Of a DNA stretch of 22,389 nucleotides, positions 7,542 through 15,421 are shown in pieces (positions within the stretch are counted from its first letter, which is position 1; each line of letters starts with the position of its first letter). Origin of the DNA: JAIEPT01 sp038217425. Lineage in GTDB: Bacteria; Planctomycetota; Planctomycetia; Gemmatales; Gemmataceae. Position numbers and translations under genes: made by a program. Below the pieces are notes generated by a model. It was given only the letters and a program-made list of their open reading frames with translations, did not search any database and was not told where the DNA came from. The stretch is from contig JBBQPM010000110.1 of NCBI GenBank assembly GCA_038217425.1, forward strand, positions 1-22,389. The letters run 5' to 3'.

Positions 7542-8791
7542 GGGCCGCCTTGCTGCTGCTGATCCTCGTGAATCCCGTTTGCGGGCAGGAGGGAACCGGT
7601 TTCCTCGTGCCGGGGCCGCAGGCGATTCGCTTTGAGATCCGCGTCGACGGCGAACTGCCTTCGAAAGCGTGGTCGGCGTTTCTGCAGCGTCTCTTCGATC
7701 ACTTCGATCGCGACGGCGACGGCAAGCTCAGCAAATCGGAGCTGGGCCGAATGCATGCGGCCGGCCTCCCCGGCGCCGGGTGGAAGCCGGCCTTTCTTGA
7801 TCGGGACGAGAAACACACCCGAGCCGCATTCCTGGCGCGCTGCGCCGCGGACTTCAAGGCGATCCATCGGGCCGTCGCGCTCCCGACGCTGCAAGACGCA
7901 CGGTTGGGCAAGCTTCTGAGCAAAGCGGGGAGCCTGGAACTTCTCGACGCCAACGACGACGAATACCTCGACCTCGCCGAACTTCTCGCCGCCGCGCCGC
8001 CGGCGGAAGCCGTTCCCGTTGCCCTCTCGTCGACCGCTCCGGTGAACAAACCCGACGTGATCGTGCGCATCAACCTGGGCAAGACGCCCAACGCATCGCT
8101 CGTGGACCCGCAGAAAAAGCTTACGCTCACGACCGTCCACCCCGGCATGTTTCGGCTCCGCGAAGCCGGCGGGATGTGGACAGCGTCGATCGACGCAGAC
8201 GTCGACGGCGACCGATTCGAGGGCGTGCGGGAGTTCCTGCTCGCCCAGTTCAAGACCGCGGTCGAGGATCGTGCCGCCTTGACGCGCGCCAATCTCGAAG
8301 ACGACTTCGCGCTCGGCGGCCTGCTCGCGATCATGCCGTTCGCGGATCGCAACGGCGACGAACGTCTCACCCTGGCGGAGTTGGAGGCGTATCTCGAACT
8401 TCTCGAAGCGGGAGTGCGGGCGCAGGTGTCGATCACGCTGGCCGATCGCGGGTTCAATCCGTTTCCGCTGCTCGACGTCAACGGCGACGGCCGACTCGAC
8501 GTCCGCGAACGCCAGGGGGTGCTCGCGGGTCGAATCCTGCAGTGGTCGTTTCGGCGCACGTCGCCGATGATCTGGGGCGGCGTGCAAATTCCGGCCAGTA
8601 AGCCGCGTGTGCGACCGGCAGCGACCGGATCGGCGCCGGCGTGGTTTCGGGCCCAGGACCACAACCGCGACGGCTACCTTTCGCCGCGCGAGTTTCTCGG
8701 CCCTCCCCCGCTTTTCCGCACGCTCGACGCCGACGGCGACGGCTTGATCGACCTCGCGGAGGCGAAGAAACCTCCGGCTAGCGCGAGATAA
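7538..8791 (+). CDS. Secreted protein with six EF-hand motifs
   Basis: 417 aa with a signal peptide (MRAALLLLILVNPVCGQ). Six EF-hand loops are visible: D57-E68 (DRDGDGKLSKSE), D137-E148 (DANDDEYLDLAE), D270-E281 (DRNGDERLTLAE), D313-E324 (DVNGDGRLDVRE), D374-E385 (DHNRDGYLSPRE) and D397-E408 (DADGDGLIDLAE). All keep Asp at position 1 and Glu at position 12, so calcium binding is likely. Between loops 2 and 3 (about 160-265) lies a region without recognised motifs. It is coupled to the DUF1501 gene by a 4-base overlap and is last in the operon. It could be a calcium-dependent adaptor for the surface proteins encoded upstream. Its 3' end overlaps the convergent gene by 14 bases. Confidence 0.92.
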   Translation: MRAALLLLILVNPVCGQEGTGFLVPGPQAIRFEIRVDGELPSKAWSAFLQRLFDHFDRDGDGKLSKSELGRMHAAGLPGAGWKPAFLDRDEKHTRAAFLARCAADFKAIHRAVALPTLQDARLGKLLSKAGSLELLDANDDEYLDLAELLAAAPPAEAVPVALSSTAPVNKPDVIVRINLGKTPNASLVDPQKKLTLTTVHPGMFRLREAGGMWTASIDADVDGDRFEGVREFLLAQFKTAVEDRAALTRANLEDDFALGGLLAIMPFADRNGDERLTLAELEAYLELLEAGVRAQVSITLADRGFNPFPLLDVNGDGRLDVRERQGVLAGRILQWSFRRTSPMIWGGVQIPASKPRVRPAATGSAPAWFRAQDHNRDGYLSPREFLGPPPLFRTLDADGDGLIDLAEAKKPPASAR

Positions 8792-9194
8792 AGACGCCGT
8801 CCGCGCCCATCCCCGGCACGTAAATCATCCCGACGCCCAGATTCTGGTTCCGGTAGGCGGACCCCTGGTTGCCGTACGTTTGGCCGACCGCGCCGTTCTG
8901 ACTCCAGTAGCCGTTGTTCTGGTTTTGATTCCCGTAGCCCTGGTTGTAGTTTTGTTTCCCGTAGCCGCTTCCCTGATTCACGGACCCGGAATTGAGGAAG
9001 ATCCCTGATTTGAGTGCCGGAACATAGAAGTAACTCGTGGCCGGGTTGTAGTAGTAGGTCACTTGCCCCAGATTCGGATCGTAAACCGAGCCGGTGACAA
9101 TCTGGCCGCTCGAACCGTAACCGCTCTGTGCGAACATTTCGCTCGTGCTCAGGGACGCAAACAACACCAGCGATGCGACGATGACTTTCACCAT
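8778..9194 (-). CDS. Small exported Gly/Asn/Gln/Tyr-rich protein
   Basis: 138 aa. Residues 1-23 are a signal peptide (MVKVIVASLVLFASLSTSEMFAQ). Residues 24-70 include a Tyr-rich segment (VTYYYNPATSYFYVPAL). Residues 71-118 are low complexity, dominated by N, Q, G, Y and S (GYGNQNQNNGYWSQNG). The C terminus (VGMIYVPGMGADGVFISR) is more ordered. I do not recognise a family. The composition resembles prion-like or adhesive, amyloid-forming matrix proteins, but that is only an analogy. The gene has the best ribosome binding site in the window (AAGGAG, six bases before the ATG), which suggests high expression. It converges with the EF-hand gene and overlaps its end (8778-8791), leaving no room for a separate terminator. 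Confidence 0.82.
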   Translation of the reverse strand: MVKVIVASLVLFASLSTSEMFAQSGYGSSGQIVTGSVYDPNLGQVTYYYNPATSYFYVPALKSGIFLNSGSVNQGSGYGKQNYNQGYGNQNQNNGYWSQNGAVGQTYGNQGSAYRNQNLGVGMIYVPGMGADGVFISR

Positions 9195-9200
9195 GACGTT

Positions 9201-9206
9201 CTCCTT
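9201..9206 (-). promoter_or_regulatory. Strong ribosome binding site for the Gly/Asn/Gln/Tyr-rich protein
   Basis: The minus strand reads AAGGAG six bases before the ATG at 9194. This fixes the start and sets the gene apart from its neighbours, most of which have weak sites. Confidence 0.75.
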
Positions 9207-9340
9207 GAAAAGTGTTTCGGACGACTCGACGCACTCATATAGTGCCGCCAGATGGCGCCGTTACTTTTTTTCCGCGAATTCGTCTTTTTGATCGATCCGG
9301 TTTTTGCCGAAAGCCGCGTGCAACGTCCCCAGCGACGCGA

Positions 9341-9346
9341 TACAAT
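9341..9346 (+). promoter_or_regulatory. Candidate -10 element for the DUF885 gene
   Basis: TACAAT, identical to the -10 candidate of the five-gene operon, lies about 110 bases before the DUF885 start. No convincing -35 box sits 16-18 bases upstream, so support is weak. Confidence 0.25.
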
Positions 9347-9454
9347 GTCGGCCGGAGTTCGCGTACCCTTGCACACTTGCATTTCGCGCCGGGCAACTCG
9401 AACTTCCTTACACAACGTTCATGTTGTCACGGCTGGATCCACGGACGCTTGAAA

Positions 9455-11203
9455 ATGCCACGACCCACGCCACTCGCTCTTTTCGCGGTGTTATTTTCCA
9501 TGGCCCATGCGCAAACGCCTGCTCCGGGGGAAGACGCCAAGCTCGCCGCGGCGTTCAAGGAATATCTCGACGAAGAATTCCGCCAGCGCCCGCTCGACGC
9601 CACGCGTGCCGGCGAGCATCGCTACGATCATCTCCTCGACGACGTCTCGCCCAAGGCCCGCGCCCAAACGAAGGCCCGCTGGCAGAAACTCCTCGCGGAC
9701 CTCCCCGGTCGTTTCGACTCGGCCAAGCTGAGCCGGGCCTCGCAGATCGATTTGGAGATTTGGCTCCACTCGCTGCGCCGCGACGTTTGGCTCGCCGAGA
9801 ACACAAATCCGTGGGCGGAAGATCCGCGCCTCTACAACGACTTCATCACCGAGAGCACGTACCTACTCTTCACGCAGTCGACGCTCCCGCAACCCGTCAA
9901 CGTGCGGAACGCCGCTCAGCGCATCCTGCAGATCCCGCGCATCGTGCAGGCGGCCAAGGAGACTCTGAAGAATCCGCCGAAAGTTCTCGTGGAGACGGCG
10001 ATCCGGCAGAACAAGGGCGCCATCGGCTATTACGAGAGCGGCATCTACGAGATCGCGGGCGAAACGCCGGGCATGAGCGAACTTAAAGGCGCCGCGGACA
10101 AAGTTCTGCCCGTGCTCAAGGAATATCAGACGTTTCTCGAAAGCGATTTGTTGCCGCGTTCAGCCGGCGAATGGCGGCTGGGGAAAGTGAAGTTCGCGCA
10201 GAAGCTTGCGCTGGAACTCGATGCCGGCATCAGCGCCGAGGACGTACTCAAGGAAGCCGAGACGGAAGCGGATCGCGTCGAAGTCGAGATGGCGGTCATC
10301 GCCCGGCAGCTCTGGGCCAAGACGTTCCCCGAGCGACCGGTCCCCGCCGATACGCCGGACGGCAAGCGCTCAATGGTTCGCGCCGTGCTCGAGCATTACA
10401 GCAAGGAGCACGGCAAACCCGAGAATCTCGTCGCCGACGCCAAGGGCACCGTCGGCGAGATCAAGGCGTTCATCGCGCGCAAGAAGATTTTGACGCTGCC
10501 GGATCCCGACCGCTGTCAGATCGTGGAGATGCCGGAGTTTCAGCGCGGCAACGCCGCCGCGTATTTGAACCCCGCGCCGCCGCTCGACGACAAGGCGAAG
10601 AGTTTCTACGCGGTCAGCCCGCCGCCGCGCGATTGGCAACCCGAGCGCGTGCAGAGTTACCTCCGCGAATACAACGGCCGAATGCTCAAGATCCTCACGA
10701 TTCATGAGGCGTACCCGGGCCATTACGTTCAGCTCGAATATTCCAACCGCCATCCGTCGCTGATTCGCAAGATGCTCGCGTCCGGCGTCTTCGCCGAGGG
10801 CTGGGCGGTCTACACCGAGCAAATGATGCTCGACGAGGGCTTCGGCGACGGCGATCTCGTGATGCGCCTGATGCAGCTCAAGTGGTACTTGCGGGCCGTT
10901 TGCAATGCGATTCTCGACCACCGCATGCACGCGGGGACGATGACCGACGAGGAGGCGATGTTCCTGCTCGTGGTTCGGGCGTTTCAATCGGAAGGGGAAG
11001 CGATCCTGAAAGTGATCCGCGCCAAGCAGAGTTCGTGTCAGCTCTCGACGTACTTCGTGGGGCGAATGGCGTTCCAAAAGTTACGCCGGCAAGTGCAGAC
11101 CGAGCTGGGCGAGGACTTTCAGCTCGGGACGTTTCACGAATCGGTCTTGTCGCATGGGACGTTGCCGGTGAAGTATCTGCCGGAGCTGGTGCGTCGGCGC
11201 TGA
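9455..11203 (+). CDS. Exported DUF885 family zinc metallopeptidase
   Basis: 582 aa. A signal peptide (MPRPTPLALFAVLFSMAHAQ) precedes a long helical domain. The catalytic motif HEAYPGH is at 417-423, with zinc ligands H417 and H423 and general base E418. It is followed by EGWAVYTEQM at 448-457, whose Glu residues include the probable third ligand. These motifs and the length fit DUF885, a family related to gluzincin peptidases. Substrates are probably peptides in the periplasm or outside the cell; the specificity is unknown. The ATG at 9455 gives a clean signal peptide; in-frame sequence further upstream lacks one. The ribosome binding site is weak. The gene stands alone, ending just before a palindromic repeat shared with the convergent pump operon. 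Confidence 0.92.
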   Translation: MPRPTPLALFAVLFSMAHAQTPAPGEDAKLAAAFKEYLDEEFRQRPLDATRAGEHRYDHLLDDVSPKARAQTKARWQKLLADLPGRFDSAKLSRASQIDLEIWLHSLRRDVWLAENTNPWAEDPRLYNDFITESTYLLFTQSTLPQPVNVRNAAQRILQIPRIVQAAKETLKNPPKVLVETAIRQNKGAIGYYESGIYEIAGETPGMSELKGAADKVLPVLKEYQTFLESDLLPRSAGEWRLGKVKFAQKLALELDAGISAEDVLKEAETEADRVEVEMAVIARQLWAKTFPERPVPADTPDGKRSMVRAVLEHYSKEHGKPENLVADAKGTVGEIKAFIARKKILTLPDPDRCQIVEMPEFQRGNAAAYLNPAPPLDDKAKSFYAVSPPPRDWQPERVQSYLREYNGRMLKILTIHEAYPGHYVQLEYSNRHPSLIRKMLASGVFAEGWAVYTEQMMLDEGFGDGDLVMRLMQLKWYLRAVCNAILDHRMHAGTMTDEEAMFLLVVRAFQSEGEAILKVIRAKQSSCQLSTYFVGRMAFQKLRRQVQTELGEDFQLGTFHESVLSHGTLPVKYLPELVRRR

Positions 11204-11206
11204 TTT

Positions 11207-11270
11207 TTGAGCCCGCAGCGCAAGCAAGGATTGCGGGAAGTGCGGCCCCTTGCTCGCGCTGCGGGCTCAA
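11207..11270. repeat. Palindromic repeat, copy 1, between convergent genes
   Basis: Arms 11207-11229 and 11248-11270 (TTGAGCCCGCAGCGCAAGC and its complement) pair over 23 bases with one mismatch around an 18-base loop. It lies three bases after the DUF885 stop and one base from the permease stop at 11272. It may act as a bidirectional transcript end, although no T-run follows the stem. The same element recurs at 13380-13434. Translated, it gives spurious peptides of the type SPQRKQG. Confidence 0.85.
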
Positions 11271-11271
11271 G

Positions 11272-12606
11272 TTATTCGTGCCGCAGCGCTTCGATGGGAT
11301 CGAGTTCCGCGGCCCTCACCGCCGGATATAAACCGAAGGCCACGCCCACCACGACCGAGACGACCAGCGACAGCACGATCGACCAGTAGTTGATATTGAT
11401 CGGCAAATTGTGCCCGAACCAGCTTGCAGCGACGGGCACCGCGAAGACGAACGACAGCCCCAATAGCACGCCCAGGAGGCCGCCGATCATCGTCTGCACC
11501 GTCGCTTCGATCAAGAACTGCAAAATGATGTCGGCACGCTTGGCGCCGAGCGCCCGGCGGATGCCGATCTCACGCGTGCGTTCGGTCACGGTGGCGAGCA
11601 TGATGTTCATGATGCCGATGCCGCCGACCACCAACGAAATGCTGGCGATGAGCACCAGGAGCCGGGTGAAGCGATCGCGCGTCTCCTCGGCTTCGATCAG
11701 GCGGTCGAGCGGAATGGTGAGGGCCCAATCTTGCTTGTAGCCGTGGGTCGCCTTGAGGGCGTAGGCGATCGCGTTGCCGGTGCTTTTGACGTGGTCCATG
11801 TCGTCAATCTTGAGCGTCACCTGGTGCAGGTAGACTTGCTCGCTGGAGCGGGAGCCGGACAGGCGAATGTAGACGCGGTCGCCCCATCTGCCCCGGCCGG
11901 TGCGCATGGGGATGTAGACGTCGCTGTTGAAATCCTCGGCCGAGCTGCTGCCGCCCCCGGCGCCCGTCGGCATGCGCTCCTTGATGACGCCCACCACCAC
12001 GAAGTGGAAGCGGTTGATCACGATCGTTTGGCTCAGCGGATTCTGAAACGGGAAGAGCTTCTCGGCAATCTCCGAACCGATGACCGCGACGTTGCGCATC
12101 TGGATGTTGTCGTCCTCGGTCTCCTCGTCGACCTCGTCGGAGCCGGAGAGAAATCGGCCCATGGCCAGCTCGAACTTGTTGACCTTTTGATAGTCCTCGG
12201 TCGTCGCCACCACTCGGCCGATCTTCATGAACTGCATCCGGCGAATCTCTTGCTGAAAAATTCGCATGGGGACGATGGCCTCGGCGTAGTTGATCTTTTC
12301 GAGGAACTCCCAGTCGGCGCGGGTGATGCCGTAGTTGGCGGTCATATTTTTTCGGCCGCTGCCGCCCCCTTCTTCGGGGGGTTTGACGCTACGGACGATG
12401 ATATTGGTGGCCCCCTGGCGTTTGATGGCGTCGAGGGCGTCGCGCATGCTCCCTTCGCCGAACGCCATCAGCGAGATGACGGCCGCGGTGCCGATGATGA
12501 TGCCGAGTACGGAGAGGAAAGCGCGGAGCTTGTGCAGCCAAAGGCTGCGCAGGGCGAGCACCATGGTGCGCTGGATCTTTTCCCAGTGAATGAGGAACTT
12601 GCGCAT
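11272..12606 (-). CDS. MacB-like ABC transporter permease (FtsX fold)
   Basis: 444 aa. Layout is typical of the type VII ABC (MacB/FtsX) family: an N-terminal helix (LRAFLSVLGIIIGTAAVISLMAF, about 28-49), a large periplasmic domain (about 55-310), then three helices near 316-338, 365-390 and 407-427. The cytoplasmic loop ERTREIGIRRALGAKR at 342-357 is the conserved ATPase-contacting segment. The C terminus PAVRAAELDPIEALRHE is diagnostic of the family. Unlike E. coli MacB, the ATPase is a separate protein. Such pumps use mechanotransmission to push periplasmic substrates (peptides, lipoproteins, macrolides) through a TolC-type duct. The start lies one base past the ATPase stop, so the two are probably translationally coupled. 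The substrate is unknown. Confidence 0.94.
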   Translation of the reverse strand: MRKFLIHWEKIQRTMVLALRSLWLHKLRAFLSVLGIIIGTAAVISLMAFGEGSMRDALDAIKRQGATNIIVRSVKPPEEGGGSGRKNMTANYGITRADWEFLEKINYAEAIVPMRIFQQEIRRMQFMKIGRVVATTEDYQKVNKFELAMGRFLSGSDEVDEETEDDNIQMRNVAVIGSEIAEKLFPFQNPLSQTIVINRFHFVVVGVIKERMPTGAGGGSSSAEDFNSDVYIPMRTGRGRWGDRVYIRLSGSRSSEQVYLHQVTLKIDDMDHVKSTGNAIAYALKATHGYKQDWALTIPLDRLIEAEETRDRFTRLLVLIASISLVVGGIGIMNIMLATVTERTREIGIRRALGAKRADIILQFLIEATVQTMIGGLLGVLLGLSFVFAVPVAASWFGHNLPININYWSIVLSLVVSVVVGVAFGLYPAVRAAELDPIEALRHE

Positions 12607-12607
12607 G

Positions 12608-13366
12608 TCACTTGCTCGAAAACAGCATGTTCAGATTTTCCATGAATGCGGTCGAACTTGCCTCGAGATTCGTACGCGTGTCGTTGCGCGTATCGGTCTC
12701 GATCTCGCCGTCGCGCATGCGGATCACGCGCCGCGCCCAGGAAGCGATATCGTTTTCATGCGTCACCATGATGATCGTCTTGCCGGCGTCGTTGAGCCGG
12801 GTGAGCATGTGCATGATCTCGTCGCTGGTCTTGGAATCGAGATTGCCGGTCGGTTCGTCGGCGAGGATGACGTGCGGATCGTTGACCAAGGCGCGGGCGA
12901 TGGCGACGCGCTGCTGCTGACCGCCGGAAAGCTGCATGGGGCGATGGTCGAGGCGATTGCCCAGGCCCACGAGCTGCGCGAGGCGCTGGCAGCGTTCCGT
13001 GGCGCGCTCGTCGATGCGGGCGTTTTGATACAGGAGCGGCACCTGGATGTTTTCGACGACGGTGTATTGCTGCAGCAGGTTGTACGACTGGAAGATGAAG
13101 CCGAGATATTTGCTGCGGATCTCGGAGAGTTGATCGTCCTCCATCTCGGAGACGTCCTCGGCCCCGAGAAAGTAGCGTCCGGAGGTGGGGCGATCAAGGC
13201 AGCCGAGGAGATTGAGGAGCGTCGATTTCCCGGAGCCGGACGGTCCCATGAGGGCGACGAAATCGCCCTGCTCGACTTCGAGGGAGACGCTGCGCAGGGC
13301 GTGCACGGTGACCGCTTCGAGGAAGTAGGTCTTGGTCAGGTAGTCGGTGCGGACGATGGCAGGCAT
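12608..13366 (-). CDS. MacB/LolD-like ABC transporter ATPase
   Basis: 252 aa with all nucleotide-binding motifs: Walker A GPSGSGKST at 41-49, Q-loop Q93, signature LSGGQQQ at 146-152, Walker B VILADE at 166-171, D-loop NLDS and switch H203. It energises the permease encoded one base downstream. I chose the ATG at 13366 (MPAIVRTDYLTKTYF), which matches the usual family start. The in-frame extension to 13396 reads into the palindromic repeat and is not credible. The ribosome binding site is poor and lies next to the base of the hairpin at 13380-13434, so the hairpin may affect translation. The C-terminal tail after about 220 (ETDTRNDTRTNLEASSTAFMENLNML) has no known role. Confidence 0.95.
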   Translation of the reverse strand: MPAIVRTDYLTKTYFLEAVTVHALRSVSLEVEQGDFVALMGPSGSGKSTLLNLLGCLDRPTSGRYFLGAEDVSEMEDDQLSEIRSKYLGFIFQSYNLLQQYTVVENIQVPLLYQNARIDERATERCQRLAQLVGLGNRLDHRPMQLSGGQQQRVAIARALVNDPHVILADEPTGNLDSKTSDEIMHMLTRLNDAGKTIIMVTHENDIASWARRVIRMRDGEIETDTRNDTRTNLEASSTAFMENLNMLFSSK

Positions 13367-13379
13367 GGATGGTAGTCTC

Positions 13380-13434
13380 TTGAGCCCGAAGCGCAAGCAA
13401 AGAAATAATTCCCTTGCTTGCGCCTCGGGCTCGA
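13380..13434. repeat. Palindromic repeat, copy 2, between membrane-fusion and ATPase genes
   Basis: Arms 13380-13402 and 13412-13434 pair over 23 bases with about three mismatches around a 9-base loop. The sequence matches the element at 11207-11270 (TTGAGCCCGAAGCGCAAGC against TTGAGCCCGCAGCGCAAGC). It fills the gap between the membrane-fusion protein stop (13436) and the ATPase start (13366). Inside an operon it could attenuate transcription or set the ratio of the products. Confidence 0.85.
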
Positions 13435-13435
13435 A

Positions 13436-15421
13436 TCATTTTGCGGTGACGCCCTTGCCGGGGGTCGGCGCTCCGCCCCCCTTGCCTTTCTTGTTGATGC
13501 GCAGCTCATCCAGGTCGATGCCGCGGCGGGCGGTGGGCTGGTGCACCTTCAACTCGCTGCGCTCGCCGATCAGCGCCTCGACGTTCAGCACCACGCGTTC
13601 GCCTTTTTCCAGGCCGGAACGGACCTCGACCATCCGGTCGTTGCCCATGCCGATGACGACGTCGCGCAGGTGGGGCCGATTCTGGTCGTCGAGCACGAAG
13701 ACTTTGCGGTTCTCGCCCATCGTGATATTGCCCAGCACCGCCTGCACCGGAACCGTCAGCGCCGGCTCCGACTGGGAAGCCGCCTCGATAGTGACCTCGG
13801 CGCTCATGCCCGGCTTGAGGTTGTCGCGGATGTCCTCGTCGATGGAAATCAGCGTCTGATATACCTTGACGTCGGACATGAAGTCGGCCTGGCTGGCGAC
13901 GGTAGCGACCGCCTTCACGTGCCCCTGGTAGGGCGCCTTGGCCTGGAATGCGTCGATGCGAATGAACGCCTTCTGACCGGGGCGTTTGACGATGTTCTCG
14001 TGATGGCGAACCATTGCCTTGAATTCCGGGCTCTTGTGCTGGAGCGTCGGCAGCACCGTTTGCTGCAGCACAAGCGACTCCATTGACGAACCGGCGACGA
14101 TCGTCAGGGCGGCATCGAGCGTTTCGGGGAAGTGCCGAACTTCGAGGTCGTCGCCGCGCAGGCGTGAAACCATCGCCTCGTGAACGCGGACGTTGACGAG
14201 CATCCGTTTGAGATTCGGAATGCTCATGAGCTTCTGATTCTCCTTGACCGCGGCGCCGTGCTCCACGACGCCCTGATTGCTACTGCCGAACCGCGCCGAC
14301 TCGGAGACGTAGTAGACGACGATGCCGTCGTCGGGAGAACGGATGGTGCACTTCTCGATCTCGTCGGTGATCTCGTCGAACTTCGCCGTCTCCTGGAAGT
14401 AGATGGAACGTTTCGATTCCAGGTCGGCACGCGCCTTGATCTCCTTGGAGTTGGCTTGCGATTCGATCCGCACCAGGGCGCGCTCCGATTCCTTCAGCTT
14501 GCTCCACAAGTCGGTGAGGTTGCGCTCCACCATGAACTTGCGGAAGATGTCGAGTTCTCCCTGCACCTTCTTAAGCGAAAACTCCGAGCTGTCGAGCCGC
14601 GCCTTGTCGGCGTCCGCCTGCGCCCGGCTCAGGTAGCCCTTCTTCACCATGCGCTGCGACCAGGCGTAGCGGTCGAGCCACATCTCGCGGTCGGAGCGGG
14701 CGATCTCGATTCGGCCTTCAATGTCGTTGAGGTTCTGAAACATCTCGCTGACCGTTCGGCTCGGCTGATCGACCTCGAGCTTGAAATCTTCTTCCGCCTG
14801 CTTTGCGAGATACAGCAAAAGCTGCGGCCGTTCCGGGAAGCCGGCGACCTTGGCAGCGATCTTCTCGCCCACGAGTTTCTTGAGATCCAGCTCCGAGAGC
14901 ACCTTGGTCGTCTTGGCCGACTCGATCTCGCTGAAGTTTTGGCTCATCACAAACTTGAGTTCTTCCTCCGCCAGGACGAACGCCGCCTTGGCGTTGCTGC
15001 GGACGTTGAGCTGCGTTTTGAGCTGCTCTTGCAACTGCGAATCCTCGATCTCGACGAGCTTCTCGCCAGCGCGGACGGGCTTGCCGTTGTCGACGACCCA
15101 CTTGATCGTCATCGAGGTGCGATTGCCGACCTTGACCCGGCTGACGATGTCGCGGTTCTCGGCCGACTCGAGGTTGCCGCGCTCGACGATGGTTACCTTG
15201 AGTCGCTCGTAATCGACAGTGTGGAAAGGCCCCTTGTAGGGTTCCGGCCCCATGGCGCGGCCCAGGAACCAGTAGGCCGCGAATGCGGGGATGGAGAAGA
15301 AGACGAGTAACGTGAGCCAAAAGACGAAACGCGATTTGCGGGCTTGCTTGCGCGGCAACGGAGCGTTATTTGACGACAGGGGGGACGGGGATTTGGGGGA
15401 TGGTTCGAGCACGGTACTCAT
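13436..15421 (-). CDS. HlyD/MacA-type membrane-fusion protein, oversized
   Basis: 661 aa; MacA-like proteins are usually 350-450. The N terminus is Pro/Ser-rich and cytoplasmic, with one membrane helix at about 31-54 (FVFWLTLLVFFSIPAFAAYWFL). The first half of the lipoyl domain is at about 88-127 and the second at 358-371 (CTIRSPDDGIVVYY). Between them about 230 residues (128-358) are highly charged and helical, forming a long coiled-coil hairpin. The beta-barrel and membrane-proximal domains follow (about 400-630), with GLEKGERVVLNVEALIGERSELKV near the end. A Gly/Lys-rich tail ends the protein. It would link the inner-membrane permease to the TolC-like protein. GAGGAG nine bases upstream supports the ATG at 15421. 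The start overlaps the outer-membrane factor gene by 56 bases. Confidence 0.92.
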   Translation of the reverse strand: MSTVLEPSPKSPSPLSSNNAPLPRKQARKSRFVFWLTLLVFFSIPAFAAYWFLGRAMGPEPYKGPFHTVDYERLKVTIVERGNLESAENRDIVSRVKVGNRTSMTIKWVVDNGKPVRAGEKLVEIEDSQLQEQLKTQLNVRSNAKAAFVLAEEELKFVMSQNFSEIESAKTTKVLSELDLKKLVGEKIAAKVAGFPERPQLLLYLAKQAEEDFKLEVDQPSRTVSEMFQNLNDIEGRIEIARSDREMWLDRYAWSQRMVKKGYLSRAQADADKARLDSSEFSLKKVQGELDIFRKFMVERNLTDLWSKLKESERALVRIESQANSKEIKARADLESKRSIYFQETAKFDEITDEIEKCTIRSPDDGIVVYYVSESARFGSSNQGVVEHGAAVKENQKLMSIPNLKRMLVNVRVHEAMVSRLRGDDLEVRHFPETLDAALTIVAGSSMESLVLQQTVLPTLQHKSPEFKAMVRHHENIVKRPGQKAFIRIDAFQAKAPYQGHVKAVATVASQADFMSDVKVYQTLISIDEDIRDNLKPGMSAEVTIEAASQSEPALTVPVQAVLGNITMGENRKVFVLDDQNRPHLRDVVIGMGNDRMVEVRSGLEKGERVVLNVEALIGERSELKVHQPTARRGIDLDELRINKKGKGGGAPTPGKGVTAK

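Larger units (their letters stand above)
9195..9454. other. Divergent intergenic region, 260 bases
   Basis: It separates the minus-strand Gly/Asn/Gln/Tyr-rich protein gene from the plus-strand DUF885 gene and must hold both promoters. A T-run at 9253-9260 lies near the middle. Apart from the TACAAT listed separately I see no strong motif, hairpin or RNA gene. Confidence 0.6.

Noticed and set aside
6141..8662. Two long minus-strand frames (386 and 453 aa) opposite DUF1501 and EF-hand genes
   Set aside because: Both are exact antisense shadows of genes with clear family motifs and show no domain of their own.
10878..11270. Short frames with SPQRKQG/SPQREQG peptides at the palindromic repeat
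   Set aside because: These peptides come from translating the palindrome itself and are a known type of spurious call; no gene is present.
11207..11270. Intrinsic terminator
   Set aside because: The stem is strong, but no T-run follows it on either strand, so I list it as a repeat rather than a terminator.
11731..12645. 304-aa plus-strand frame opposite the permease
   Set aside because: Antisense to a gene with a diagnostic MacB/FtsX C terminus; no independent support.
14180..15310. 376-aa plus-strand frame opposite the membrane-fusion gene
   Set aside because: Composition is dominated by Leu, Arg, Glu and Asp as expected for antisense of coiled-coil codons; no start signal or motif.
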